A DNA stretch of 64,000 nt, from the NCBI GenBank assembly GCA_015698045.1, contig BLAL01000242.1, forward strand, positions 749,001 through 813,000, in the 5' to 3' direction. The stretch is from Rhizophagus clarus (lineage: Eukaryota > Glomeromycota > Glomeromycetes > Glomerales > Glomeraceae). The notes below the pieces were generated by a model. That model worked only from the letters and a program-made list of their open reading frames with translations. It had not been told where the DNA came from and made no database searches. Position 1 is the first letter of the stretch. Every line of letters starts with the position of its first letter. The translations under genes and the position numbers were made by a program. Positions 47,636 through 58,717 of the stretch are shown here, one piece after another.

Positions 47636-49037
47636 ATGCCCGCTTTTTCGACACCCGTTGAATACCCAGAAGACAAGCAATTTGGGATCAACTTTTCAGT
47701 TTCCCCTTTCACAGTTGTGAAACCAGACACCTCGTGGTCCACGCTTACATATTTACACCAACGATTTTTTCGTTGGTTAATAACAAGTTCACAAAAACTA
47801 CACGTGTATATTTATCATCATCTCCCTATCTTAACCAAAAATATAGTATCTCCCTATTATTATCACATTTTTTTTCACTTCAAAAAGTAATACCCAGTCG
47901 AATACGTCACGAATATTTCATCAACATTCGTAATAAGTTAGTAGAACGTATCACCCTTATTAAAAATAGAAAACAATGCCCCAATTTTAATAACAGACAA
48001 ACCCGTACATTTTTTACTTTCAGTTATAAGAAAGAAATACCGATTTAATTTTGGTATTTATGTTGCTTGTGGTCACGTTGACCCAGTATCACATGAACTT
48101 TGTGCAATTCCCTCACCGTACGTCCTATCAGACCACCCTCAAGGCAGCCGTCAAGGTTGCTGTACTCATCAACACCTAATTAAAAAATTCACATCCATTT
48201 TCATCAAATTCTCACCTCACGAAACCCGCACTCCAGCAAGAACATGTTAAAAAATTACACACTGCGTGGTTTAACAAAACCAAGAAAATCAATGTATCCC
48301 CCCGTACTGGTTGTAGTTTTGCCACCAGTTACGAACATTACAAAGGCACACACGATAAGTATTATTACAAAAAAATGATCACAGACTTCAAGATCATAGA
48401 TGATCCAAAAAGATTCAAGAAAAAAACTTTACAGAAGCAAGCAACCCGTCGTAAACGAAAAGAAACAAGATTTCACTCTATGGCTAAAAAAGCAGGGCTT
48501 CCTGCACCGACCGACGAAAAAGAATTAGAAGAATGGAAAAAACAAAATTGCAGAATCCGTCATTACACAACAACAAGTGCTCCTTATTGTTATAAACCGA
48601 TAAGTCACATTTTAAAAAGTAAACATAATAAAAATGGTATATTTGCGCCATTTTTACCTATGAAATCATCAATTAAACGAAGAAACCAACAGTCACAACA
48701 ACTAAGAGAATCTTCACCCATGTCTTCAAGTTCAAGTCAAGTCATCAAGTTGAAGACGACTATAGATTTTAGTCCTCACCAACATCATGAAAATGATACT
48801 CATATGCCTGTAGATAGTGAAACCAAGTTTACTGATACAGAGAAAAATAGTTATAGATATAAAAATAACATGGATTTTCCTGAAAAAGGTTTGTATTATA
48901 ATTACAAACATGAACGCACGCAATTTACTTTCAACATGCCCAGACTTCCGTTGATTAATAATACTATTACATCGGAGACTACTCAATCACACATTAATTT
49001 TTCGGATCTTACGTTCAAGAAGTTCAATTTTAAATAA
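47636..49037 (+). pseudogene. Broken gene of unknown family, possibly a retroelement ORF
   Basis: Pieces in three frames read in order: MPAFSTPVEYPEDKQFGINF, a shift near 47740, VHAYIFTPTIFSLVNNKF and RHEYFINIRNKLVERI, a shift near 48045, FGIYVACGHVDPVSHELC with PYVLSDHPQGSRQGCCTHQH (several Cys and His), a stop near 48250, NVSPRTGCSFATSYEHYKGT, then a 220-codon basic stretch (MITDFKIIDDPKRFKKKTLQ ... TFKKFNFK). I do not recognise the family. The continuous order of pieces shows it was one protein of about 460 residues with a Cys/His-rich middle and a basic C-terminal third. A repetitive AAAT tail at 49450-49472 downstream hints that it may be part of a retroposed unit. Confidence 0.55.
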
Positions 49038-50313
49038 CGTAACAACACTTACAACGTGTAGTGGTCGTTGTATTTAGTTTTTTTTTATTTTTTTATAGTC
49101 CTTACCACTTTCATTTTTATTTGATTTACATTTCTACACAATATGTTTTCCCCTTGTTACAAATAGAAAATAGTGTGAAACATTCTTCATCATACAGTAT
49201 TTACATGAAACGGATGTTTACACCTGAAAGAAAAATACGGTGCGATTTTTTTTTCCATTTTCGCATGTTCGTGGTTCGTTAGAAAACCCTTTTTTATGAG
49301 GTTTTTCTTGTTTTTGGTACCATTATCGGGAAAGAGGCTGGGTTTTTTTTTACTTGGTGTATTCTTTATGTTTTTAATTTTAACTTAGTACTTTTTTTTC
49401 TTATTATTTTTCTATTATTTTGTACATATTGATGACTCGATCCCCCACTAAATAAAATAAATAAATAAATAACATATTTACCTTAATTTATTTTAAATAA
49501 ATTTTTGATAACACATTTATTTATAAATCAATACTTTACATTTATTAATAAAATCAATTTTAATAAACAAATAAACATTATTTTTAATGTAATAGTTTCA
49601 AATACACATAAAAACACTAATTATTTTATAAATATTCAAAAACTAGCATAATGAAAATTAATATTTAAATCTCCAAGGCCTATTAAATTTTTTAAAAAAA
49701 AATGCTAAAAATATGTCATAAAATGTAAAAACAAAAGCAATTTCATATAAAGTATTTATGTTATTATTAATACTATTAAATCTGTGTTAATAAAAACTAA
49801 TGTTTGAGTGATCCCGTACCTGCTGAACAACTTTACTTGAACTACTTGAGTTTATTCTATTTAGCAAAGGCACTGAAACCACGCTGTAAAATTGAAAAAT
49901 AAATGTAGTACAGCTTTTCTTAAAATAAAAACATCCATTTCTTCACAAGTGTTTAAATATTAATAAAATTAACACACGTGTATTTTCATACTTGTTAAAT
50001 GACTTTATTAATAACCAATTCTTGTTTACTTAACTGAATTGTTAAAATTAATATTAAAATTTATAAAAAAACGCGTTCATTGTAAATAAAAATAGGTCTA
50101 CACTTAAGTTCTTTAAAAATATTGAACTTTTTTATTATTTGATGTAGATTTTAAAAAATAAAAAGAAGAAAAAGAGAGTTCGTGGGAGAAATAATTTTTT
50201 TGTGATGGCAAACAATAAACAAATAAAAGCAGATCGTGCTACAGAATCACGTGACATTTATAAGTAAAAATGAAAAACATTACGTAACTTATATTTATAA
50301 CGTGACCTCACAA
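49038..50313. other. 3' region of the broken gene, then AT-rich noncoding
   Basis: 49038-49472 reads like a 3' untranslated region ending in AATAAAATAAATAAATAAAT. Beyond it there is only A/T-rich sequence. Confidence 0.45.
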
Positions 50314-51015
50314 AAACTCTCTATCTTCCCCAGCGTAACCAACAAAAAAAATTCAGGCACGTGATCAGTGATGTGGCTGTGGCGCTATGCCTAATGCGAT
50401 ATAAATATGTTTTTTCAGATCAAGTATTTTAAAACTTTCCCTTCTTCTCCTTTATTTACATTTTATTTTTAAAAACTTATATTATATAAATACTGTCTTT
50501 ACTTTTATTTCTCAATATTTTTATCACATACTGTATATTATAATAAATAATAAATACCAGTTTTACGTCCCTTTGAAATTAGAAAGTTTGTTTTTACAAG
50601 TATTAAAAAAAGTATTCATATATTAATTTATATATGTAGATAAGGTTATAGGCGTTTTTTATTTTATATAAACAGCTTAATTAGATATATGTTATTTTTA
50701 TTTTTATCAAAAATTTTTTATTCTAATAAAATATAAAAAATATTATAAAATTTTTATAATGTTTACAGTATTATAAATTTAACATCTAATAAAACTATTT
50801 AAATATTAAAAATTTTAAGATTTACCTATTTATTTCCATTATTTTTATTCTATAAAGATATTTGAGTATTTGACTTGAATTTTTTCGCGAATGTTTTTTT
50901 TATTTTTTTTTGAAGTTAAATGTTGCACAAGATCAACCAATCAAATTTTAAACGCCACATAGATCACGTGCCTGAACTTTTTTTGTTAGTTACTCTGGGG
51001 AGTTAAAACTCTCTC
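50314..51015. repeat. Inverted repeat of about 62 bp flanking 576 bp
   Basis: 50314-50377 and 50954-51015 are inverted copies. They share AAACTCTCT, CCCCAG-GTAACC/GGTTAC-like words, TTCAGGCACGTGATC and GATGTGGC. The right arm lies directly upstream of the second ORF1-like copy and overlaps its leader (AAAACTCTCTCCCCTTTCCC). The 576 bp between (50378-50953) is A/T rich with no gene. Confidence 0.7.
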
Positions 51016-51069
51016 CCCTTTCCCAAAAATTTATTAAAAACCCGCAGTAGAAATTTTTAAATAAATAAT

Positions 51070-51690
51070 ATGGAAAGCAAAAATATATTTTCGTTGTTGG
51101 CTCCTCTCGAAGATGAAACAGATGATGAAATGCCTAAAGATAGTTTAGCACATGATATAACAAACCAAGCAAGAGAACTGTTTTTTCAAAATTTTTTTAA
51201 TATTATGAGTTGTTCTGTAGAAGAACTTCCCGTTGGCTTTTTTCAAAAAACTCCAGATGACCAAGCTTCATTTCTAGTCCAACAGTTTGGCCAATATGCT
51301 CACCCTTCATGTTATGATGTTTATGCAAAACACACTTTAGCACCTGCTGCTTTTATGTCTTTTCTCTTCAACCTTAGTGAAAAAGTAGCCATTATGTCAT
51401 TCGCTCATGTTGCGGCATTCTTAGAAAAAAGTCTGGAAGCTATTCCTGACACTTCATCATGCACTACAGAAGAAGAACCACCACATGATGACATGGAGAT
51501 AACAAATGATACCAATCAACAATCTTCTAGGATAATATCAGAGGATATACCCAAGCCCATTCCTGATCAAACTAGTTCCTTGACGCTGACTTCTAAACCT
51601 GGTAAAGATAAGTCAGGGGCTAAAAATTTTAATGATCAGCCCAAAAAAGGCAAGGATACTCCAAATAATAAGATTGTAATATATTATTAA
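51070..51690 (+). pseudogene. ORF1-like (gag-like) protein, second copy, truncated (206 aa)
   Basis: Starts MESKNIFSLLAPLEDETDDE and aligns with the protein at 25400 over about 195 residues (DSLAHDIT.QARELFFQNFF, FGQYAHPSCYDVYAKHTLAP, SSRIISED). Similarity ends abruptly at about 51662 (after KGKDTP), where unrelated A/T sequence adds NNKIVIYY and a stop. The RRM-like C-terminal half is therefore missing. The 5' leader is shared with the first copy. The truncation point adjoins a region of TGTCGGGA-like words that may be another element. Confidence 0.75.
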
Positions 51691-52276
51691 TTCAATTTAT
51701 TTTTATTGTATTAGATGGGATTTTAACTAGATTTTGGCCTGTCGAGATATTGTATTTCGGAATTTTGGACTTGTTGTACCTATCGGGATTTGGTGATTTT
51801 TGTCGATTGTGTCAGGATTCTAACTTGAGATATTCTAAATAACTTTTCACCATTTTTCGTAAAAATAGAAAAATTTTTATTATAGACACTGATATTCTGA
51901 CAATGTTAAAGTTATACACGTTAAATTAAAAATTGATTGCTTTTAAGTTATTTTATGCTTTATTATTAAAAAAAAATGTTGATGATAAATCCAAAGTCAA
52001 AAATCTTGCAATTAACAAAGCTTAAATATAACAACACAATAAAAAAGAGAACTACCAATAAATAAAAAGGATAGAAGGGAATTATAGAGAACAAAGGGAA
52101 AAAAAAAGTGAATGAACGAAACAAAAGAACATAAGGGGAGAAAAAGTGGGTTGAAGGTGAAATAAAAAAATAGATGAAAATGGAATAAAAGATAAGAAGT
52201 TAATTTATTCTGTACGCTTCTTCATTTCTGAAATTTCACAATCAACAATAAACTTGTTAAAAATATTGGCAATTTT
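51691..52276. other. Noncoding, with TGTCGAGA/TATCGGGA words
   Basis: 51735-51830 has TGTCGAGA, TATCGGGA and TGTCAGGA words that resemble the repeat at 53.6-53.9 kb. The rest is A/G rich without a gene; it forms the 3' flank of the secreted peptide gene on the minus strand. Confidence 0.45.
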
Positions 52277-52526
52277 TTAGTCAATACAATAAGTAGGGTC
52301 ACTTATGGAACAACATAAATGATCTTTAAAAATAAAATATATTAGATTACATATAATTATATAAAAGATTGAGTATAAACTATTAATATAATATATTAGG
52401 ATACGTACCTTTACATGTGAAATTAGGACCACAATCATCATCACCATAACAATATTCTGCTTTTGTCGAGAATGTTAAAGAAACAATAATAACGGCAACA
52501 GTGAACAAAGAAAGGTTGAATTTCAT
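52277..52526 (-). CDS. Small cysteine-rich secreted peptide, 54 aa, two exons, candidate effector
   Basis: Exon 1 is 52526-52409 and exon 2 is 52323-52277, together 165 bp (55 codons with stop). The intron (52408-52324, 85 bp) has donor GTACGT and acceptor TTTAAAG. The signal peptide is MKFNLSLFTVAVIIVSLTFS with likely cleavage near TKA/E. The mature part of about 31 residues has six cysteines spaced C-x5-C-x5-C-x4-C-C-x7-C, an arrangement typical of disulfide-knotted small secreted proteins. The acidic YGDDDC lies near its start, and NFT is a possible sequon. Without splicing the frame ends soon after the donor, and splicing adds three of the six cysteines, which supports the model. The TATA box, leader and first residues (MKFNL) match the gene at 835. 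No family is recognised; an effector role is inference. Confidence 0.75.
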
Positions 52527-52575
52527 TTTGATTTTTTTGTTGAATTTTTACTTTCTGTAGAAAAGAAATTTTTTT
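52527..52575 (-). promoter_or_regulatory. 5' leader shared with the gene at 835
   Basis: On the minus strand it reads TTTCTTTTCTACAGAAA, then ATTCAACAAAAAAATCAAA before the ATG. The same elements in the same order precede the gene at 835. Confidence 0.55.
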
Positions 52576-52603
52576 TTATTTTTCAAATGATAGAGAGTTG
52601 AAC

Positions 52604-52612
52604 GTATTTATA
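52604..52612 (-). promoter_or_regulatory. TATA box of the cysteine-rich secreted peptide gene
   Basis: TATAAATAC on the minus strand, inside a longer TATATATATAAATA, 86 bp before the ATG. Confidence 0.6.
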
Positions 52613-53620
52613 TATATATGAAATTAGGGTAACTTAGTGCTTAAATCAAAACTATATCTGGTCCCATAGTAAAAGATTTTTTCTCGTGATCGTTAATTTT
52701 TAATAAATAAGTTTCATATTAATATTGATGAAATTCCCCATTTTAATAACTTTGTATTCTTTTCAATATTTTCTTTCAAAATTCTGCAAAAGTATTACAT
52801 CTTTCATGTAATAAAATGCTTTTTCCAATAAAAAAATTATTTAAATTTCGACAATAATAAGCATTTACTCTTGGATACATTTTCCATAAGAAAAAAAAAT
52901 TTTTTCTTTAATACTTTTTGAAAAAGCGAGCTATTATGTTATTTCTTTAAGTTATAGTTATTATGTACTCTTTGCATTTATTAGAATTCAAAAAAAAAAG
53001 AATATTAATAAGGGATTTTTTTCTGACAAGAGAGTACAAAATCCCGAATTTGATATCATATTAATTTGATTGTCATTATTATTAATAAATTTTTATGAGA
53101 CCATATATATATAGTTTTGATTCAATTAGACAGTAGATCGTAAGTTCTGCACGTGCAAAGGCGTAGATCGTAAACGTGTGGTTCATTTAATGTCAAACAT
53201 TCCTTCATATTTTATTCAAAATGCTTTGTTCGTGTCCGCTATAAGCGAATAAACAGACAATCAAACTCCATTTTCTTGAAAAATAGATAATCGCAGCAAA
53301 ATGGTATTCCCATAACTGATAAGAAATCACACGTCCCATGGTAAAAGCTTTTGCTAATGTAATCTTGAAATTACGATCCAGTGGAATCATTAATCTTTTT
53401 TAACTGTTAGACACACATACTGTATATATTAACCATAATAATCTTTTATCTTCTTAATTATTTTATCTAATAAACAATCATGACTACTACTAACTCAACT
53501 ATGAATGATGATATAGCCCATTATTAACTGGTTTTGCCAGTGTATCCGGTGTATATAATGTGTCAGGATGAGATAAAAATGAAGCAAGGAAAACATTTTC
53601 AATATCAAATATTTAGTATT
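52613..53620. other. Noncoding region
   Basis: A/T rich. A 61-codon minus-strand open frame at 53205-53390 (starts MIPLDRNFKITLAKAF) is less A/T-biased than its surroundings and could be a gene fragment, but has no domain I recognise. Direct words TAGATCGTAA occur at 53133 and 53163. Confidence 0.4.
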
Positions 53621-53735
53621 CTTATCCTTGTCGAACCCTTATCTTGTCGAACCCTTATCCTTGTCGAACCCTTATCCTTGTCGAACCCTTATCCTTGTCG
53701 AACCCTTATCCTTATCAAACCCTTATCCTTGTCCC
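53621..53735. repeat. 17-bp tandem repeat
   Basis: About seven copies of CTTATCCTTGTCGAACC; the second is one base short and the sixth has two changes. It is followed to about 53890 by irregular CCCGACA / GACATGACA words. Inverted relatives (GTCATGTCAG, CGGGAAAATGTC) lie at 55875-55925 and weaker ones at 56830-56905, so the words may be subterminal repeats of one non-autonomous element. Confidence 0.8.
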
Positions 53736-54438
53736 GACAACCATTTTCCTGACGTAACCTTTCCCGACAATGATTCCCCGACATGACAAAAACCTGACTG
53801 AACATTTTCTCGAATACTACTTTTTCCCAACATGACATTATTCCGACGATAAGTATCCCGACAAACAAATTCCCGACATGACAATTTTCTGATCTATAAA
53901 AATACTAGATTTTACTGAAAAAAAGAAATAAAAATTAAAAAAATATTTTTAATATAATAATAAATTAATAGAAATTAAATTTGTTTATTATAATTTATTT
54001 AATTTGCTTTTTATGCAATATCTTAATTTTTTTTTATTAAATGAAAAATAAAATTATACGTTCGATCAATTATAATAAAAATACTGAAAACAATTTTGTG
54101 AGACTGTACTAATAAAGTATCATAAAATATTTTGATTGACGCATCATGCTAAGCCACTTCTGCAATTATTTTTATAATTTTTTTTTATTTTCATAATACT
54201 TTAATGGGAGATTACTAGCGATTCAACATTAAGCATAATAGAAGTATAATAGCAGTCCCTCACCGAAAACTGCAACTTCACTCCAAACATCTTTATTATT
54301 TTTTATTTAACCAAAAATAAACCAAAGTTCTTCCCAGTATTTTAGATTGCAAAGTTTAACATCATTTAAAAGGTAAACTAACTGTTAAGTTTTATTATTT
54401 ATATTAGCCATATTGTTAATATTAACAAGTAATAATCA

Positions 54439-55145
54439 CATCAGGAGGTTTTTGCCGGTTAAAATCCGCAGAGAAATCCACGTGGATCCATCATAGAAAT
54501 CTCAAGTGGAACCAATGTTTCCCGAATACCCTGTGACGAAACATTTCACAGAGTTCGAGGTCGTTACACGTGGATTAATATCAGGTGATTTGTAAAAATA
54601 TAACGCTTTACTGTATACTTTTATACTGCTATATTGTGTTATATTTAGTATAATTATATTTATCTTTTACTCACCTTAGGAACTGAACCGAATACCTTGA
54701 CTCATAATACGGTCATATCTCACGAACTAACCACTATACTATTTACATTATACTTTATATTTATTCTTGAACTGCATAAAAAAATTTATAATATTAAAAA
54801 AGACAACAAATATTCGTTCTATATTTTCTATATTTTTAAATATTCTAATTTGTGTAATTTGTGTTAATATATCTTTAACTAGCACTATTATACGTGCTAT
54901 TAATAACTTCTTGAATTCCACAGTAATTCTGCGAAGGAATCCCACATGTTTCGCTAGAGAATTCTACTGATTTCTGATTAAATCTTATTATACACGGAAA
55001 TCTCGGAAATCCACATAATTCTTTTATGAAATACGTGGTTTTGTGTGGAAACCTATCCACGAAATTCGATGTATAGAATTCCATGTGTTTCCAAACTAAC
55101 CGACGTGTTTTTACGTGGACCGATCTACCTAAAAATTTCCTGATG
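54439..55145. mobile_element. TIR element of about 707 bp (MITE-like)
   Basis: The left end CATCAGGAGGTTTTT and, on the other strand, the right end CATCAGGAAATTTTT are inverted repeats. Subterminal regions share CACGTGGAT / ATCCACGT and GGAAACC/TTTCC words. The body contains a tRNA-like promoter on the minus strand (54679-54736). No transposase. A possible 2-bp CA duplication flanks it. Confidence 0.65.
54679..54736 (-). other. tRNA-like RNA polymerase III promoter (A and B boxes), SINE-like
   Basis: On the minus strand, TAGTGGTTAGTTCG (A box, 54736-54723) is followed after about 33 bp by GGTTCAGTTCC (B box, 54689-54679). Spacing and sequence resemble a tRNA gene starting ATAGTATAGTGGTTAG. 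The acceptor stem cannot be closed and the T stem has a mismatch, so it is probably a tRNA-derived repeat and not a working tRNA. Confidence 0.55.
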
Positions 55146-57080
55146 CACTTATTCTTATTTTTTCAGTTATTATAGACTTTATTGGATAAATAAGATATTT
55201 TTATATACAATTAAAGATCATGCATCTTTACATATTTATAACTATAGATAAATGCGTTGGGTTAAAGCAATTTTTGAATAGCGATTAAAGTTTGTTTTTC
55301 TTGATTGAATTACAGGACACTAAGATTTGATTTTATTTTTTTTTTAAAAAAAAAGATCGGTGTAATTATATAAATTTTGTAATATCAATTTTCTGTAATT
55401 GATTTGGCTAATTTTTTATTTAAAAATATAATTGTTCAGTATTTCTAAATAGTTGGCGAAATTTTCTAATTATAGTAATAAAGTTGTCTGTCAAAGACAA
55501 TACTGTAATAAAAATTTTTTTTTTGAACGTCTTCGTGATGTAAGTGTTTTCGACTTTTTGATATTTTATTATTTTTTAGTCTCAACTAAATCGAAAACAG
55601 CGATAATGATAAAAAATATGAAATGGACGACAATTACTTTCTAAATAGATTATTTTTACCCAATTTATTTTGTATATCTATTAAAACCTATTTGTATAGT
55701 TGTAATTATTATCAATAAAACTAATTAAATTTTAAAAAAATTAATAAATTTAAAATTTTCAATTTTATGTTATTGTTAAATATTATATACTAAACCAAGT
55801 TACATTTTTTATAAATTGATTTTGGAAAATTGTCATATTGGTAATTTGTTTGTCTGGATATCTATCATCAGGATAATGTCATGTCAGAAAAAAGTAATAT
55901 TCGGGAAAATGTCTAGTCGGGTTTCTTATCCTTGTACAACTCAAATAGTAAAAAATTGTGAAGATGCCTTAGTGTAAAAAATGTGTGAATTGGCATCTAA
56001 AAAACTATTCACACATCTGTGGATTTTAATTTATCTCTTTTCAAAAAATTATTTGATATTAACAAAAATTTCAGAAAAAAGCAATACTTTGATTAGTAGA
56101 CGGACTTTATATTTAAAAATTTAATATTTAATTTATTTAAATATTTGATTTAAATTTATAGCATATTTGCAAAAGCAGACGAGTACAAATGTGGATATAT
56201 CGATCAAAAAAGGGATACGGTGTAATGGTGCACCAAAGTTAGGTGAATTTAGTAATTTACACAAGAAATCTAACGTAATAGACGAATGGTATATAGTAGT
56301 ATGCCTTAATAGTACATAGTCTGATGAATGTCGTAAGCAATTCAGACAATAATGTTGTATTATCCATTATATTGAAATCTTAAATTTCTTTATTAAAGGC
56401 CTAAAGCACTATTACATAAAGCTGAAAATCACGTCATCAAAGGAATTATAAAAAGAAAACTGATAATCATCCGGTTAAATTAATTCTAGAAGATTTACGA
56501 GTTTATTCATTTATTGTAACAATGTCAGTAGGTAAATATAACTAACCATCCTCCTCTGCCACCTTGTAAGACACCATACAATATAAGAAGTTAACTTCAA
56601 AAAATAATTGATAATGAACACATACTTTATTTGACAGCGAGAAAGTTTTTAACTGGTATGTTATGACATATATTCATGATTTATGAAAGAATTAAAACTT
56701 ACAATCTATTTACAACTGATAATTATAAATAGGATCTATGATTAAAAGTTATTTAAATGGAAAAGCAATAAGTGATTTGCATCCATCATTAAATAATCAA
56801 TCTAAAATCAATACGAAAAAAGAATATCCGGAAAATGTCTACATAAATGTCTGGAAATTGTCCAGGTGCTTCAAAAATTGTCATGAAAATGTCCGGGAAA
56901 TTGATTTGTATATACGAAATTTATATTTTCAAGGCTGTTTAATGTTTATTAATTTACGATTTATTTACATATGATTAGAATATTTAGAATAGAAGTATAG
57001 AACACTTTATTATTAGCACATAGGATATTTTATGACTTGATTACGACTTCAAAAATAAATTCATTATAGAATTTCACTAT
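55146..57080. other. Noncoding region
   Basis: A/T rich. TGTCGGGA-type words lie at 55850-55930. Other open frames (55453, 56738) are low complexity. No gene, RNA or clear repeat boundary was seen. Confidence 0.45.
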
Positions 57081-57089
57081 AACTTTACT

Positions 57090-57330
57090 ATTTATTCAAT
57101 GTAAATTAAATATATGTTAACATTAACTTTAATATCTATTTAATATAAATTTAAAATTAGTTTACTTTAACTTTAATGTCAGATTAATATCTAATTAATA
57201 TGACTTAAATATACATTTACTTTAATTTCAATATCTATTCAATATAAATTAAATATACATTTACTTTAACTTTAATATCACTTTAATATCTATTTAATAT
57301 AACTTGAATATACATTTAAAATTAACTTCA
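57090..57330. repeat. AT-rich degenerate tandem repeat, period about 58-75 bp
   Basis: Words AATATCTATTTAATATAAAT and AAATATACATTTACTTTAAC recur four times with variable spacing. Confidence 0.65.
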
Positions 57331-58099
57331 CGATTTTTGTATGATCCGGTTAAATCAGGTGACGATCTCCTTAATATGCGTCAACCTTATACACACAATT
57401 CAATTAAACTTATCGTAAGGACATGAAACCATATTGTGACCAGACCTTGGTTATAAGGTTTATGATATAATTTTGATTTGGTCATGATGCGGTTTCAATT
57501 TAAAAGTTTCTGCAAAGTAATTCTTAGAGGAGCGATAGGTATCACATGTACCTCTTAAGTTGGTCTCCATCTGCTTATCACCCTTTCTGTTCAATGACCT
57601 TAAAATAACATCTGATTCCGTCTCAGAAAGGTATCAGTATAACAGATCCACCTAAAAAAAGAAATGGATCAAACAGAAATGTTAATAAACATTTTGTTAA
57701 AGGCAGTCTATAAACACTTCAATCTTACTGAAATCTGTATCCATAGATATTTAAAGAAATTGCCTAAAAAAACAAAAACAAAATGTAATAAATGTTTCTT
57801 CAAAGAAACTAAAATTTATTTGTTTAAAATCACTTACAATATAAAGAAAAAACTTTCCATTGAAATTCTAAATTAAGTGATTTTGAACTTCTGCTTCTCT
57901 ATCAAAATTTTACATGTTTAGAAAACTGGAACATTTTGTCTGTTTGATTAAACAAATAATAAAGAAATAAAATTAGCTCACATTTTTTCAAAACTAACCA
58001 CATTTATTAATTTCAAAATTTGAAGCCAGAACCCATGAAATATTAAAAAACATTTAAATAAAATAATTCAATAAAAAATTAGTAAATTCCTTTCATTAT
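57331..58099. other. Noncoding; contains a relative of the 58.37 kb micro-exon
   Basis: On the minus strand TTTTTTTAG-GTGGATCTGTTATAC at about 57654 resembles TTTTTTAG-GTGGATCTTTCAGAC at about 58376, so a segment of the region may be duplicated. An open frame at 57664-57876 is lysine-rich and not convincing. Confidence 0.35.
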
Positions 58100-58585
58100 C
58101 AATATCTGAAGTCCTAAAAAAAAGAAAATTCGAAACATTAATAGGTGTTTTGATACTATAAAATAAATAAAATAAAAATAAAAGAACCTACCTGCAGAAT
58201 TTCAAGCATCCAAGGTTCATGCCAACTAGAATTTCCTACTAGTCCAAATGCTAAAAATCCCAAAGGACTGACCATCTAGAAAAAGGAAAAATACAAATCA
58301 TTAGTAGCCGTTTCATTAAATTAAAATTTATATTTAAATAAAGACTTTTTACTAGTAATGTCTGAAAGATCCACCTAAAAAAGAAAAGAAATGAACTTTT
58401 AGTAAAGTTCGTTAAAAATAAAAAAAAATCAATAAAAAATTAATACCTTACTGAAATGACAAGCCAAAATGAAAACAAAATCTATAAAAGAAAGAAAGAT
58501 TAGTTTTGGCTAAAGATGAAAAAAAAACAATTATAAACCAAAAATTCACTTACATTCTACAAAAGATCTGCTAAACAACCCCCTT
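58100..58585 (-). other. Chain of possible micro-exons on the minus strand
   Basis: In order on the minus strand: a piece ending TCTTTTGTAGAAT before GTAAGT (about 58556); a 30-nt piece ATTTTGTTTTCATTTTGGCT...TTTCA after TTTATAG and before GTAAGG (about 58450-58480); a 22-nt piece GTGGATCTTTCAGACATTAC-TA after TTTTTAG and before GTAAAA (about 58355-58376); an 84-nt piece at 58275-58192 starting ATGGTCAGTCCTTTGGG after TTTCTAG and ending CTGCAG before GTAGG; and GACTTCAGATATTGA from 58113 after TTTTTTTAG. The 84-nt piece encodes MVSPLGFLAFGLVGN and on. Every border has GT or AG in place, but the total frame is unproven. Confidence 0.3.
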
Positions 58586-58717
58586 TTTGTTCTTTCTCTT
58601 TCTCTCTCTTTCCCTTTTCCTTTTGACCCTTCTCCCATTATCTTTTCTTTCAATCTTTTTTTCATCTACAGTAAATTAGACGCTTTCTCAAGTGAGAAAA
58701 AAGAATATTTTTTTAGG

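Noticed and set aside
53205..53390. Possible 61-aa minus-strand gene
   Set aside because: Composition is slightly gene-like, but there is no domain, no neighbouring exon and no promoter signal that I could support.
54679..54736. Functional tRNA gene
   Set aside because: A and B boxes are present but the acceptor stem does not pair and the anticodon arm is irregular, so a tRNA-derived repeat is more likely.
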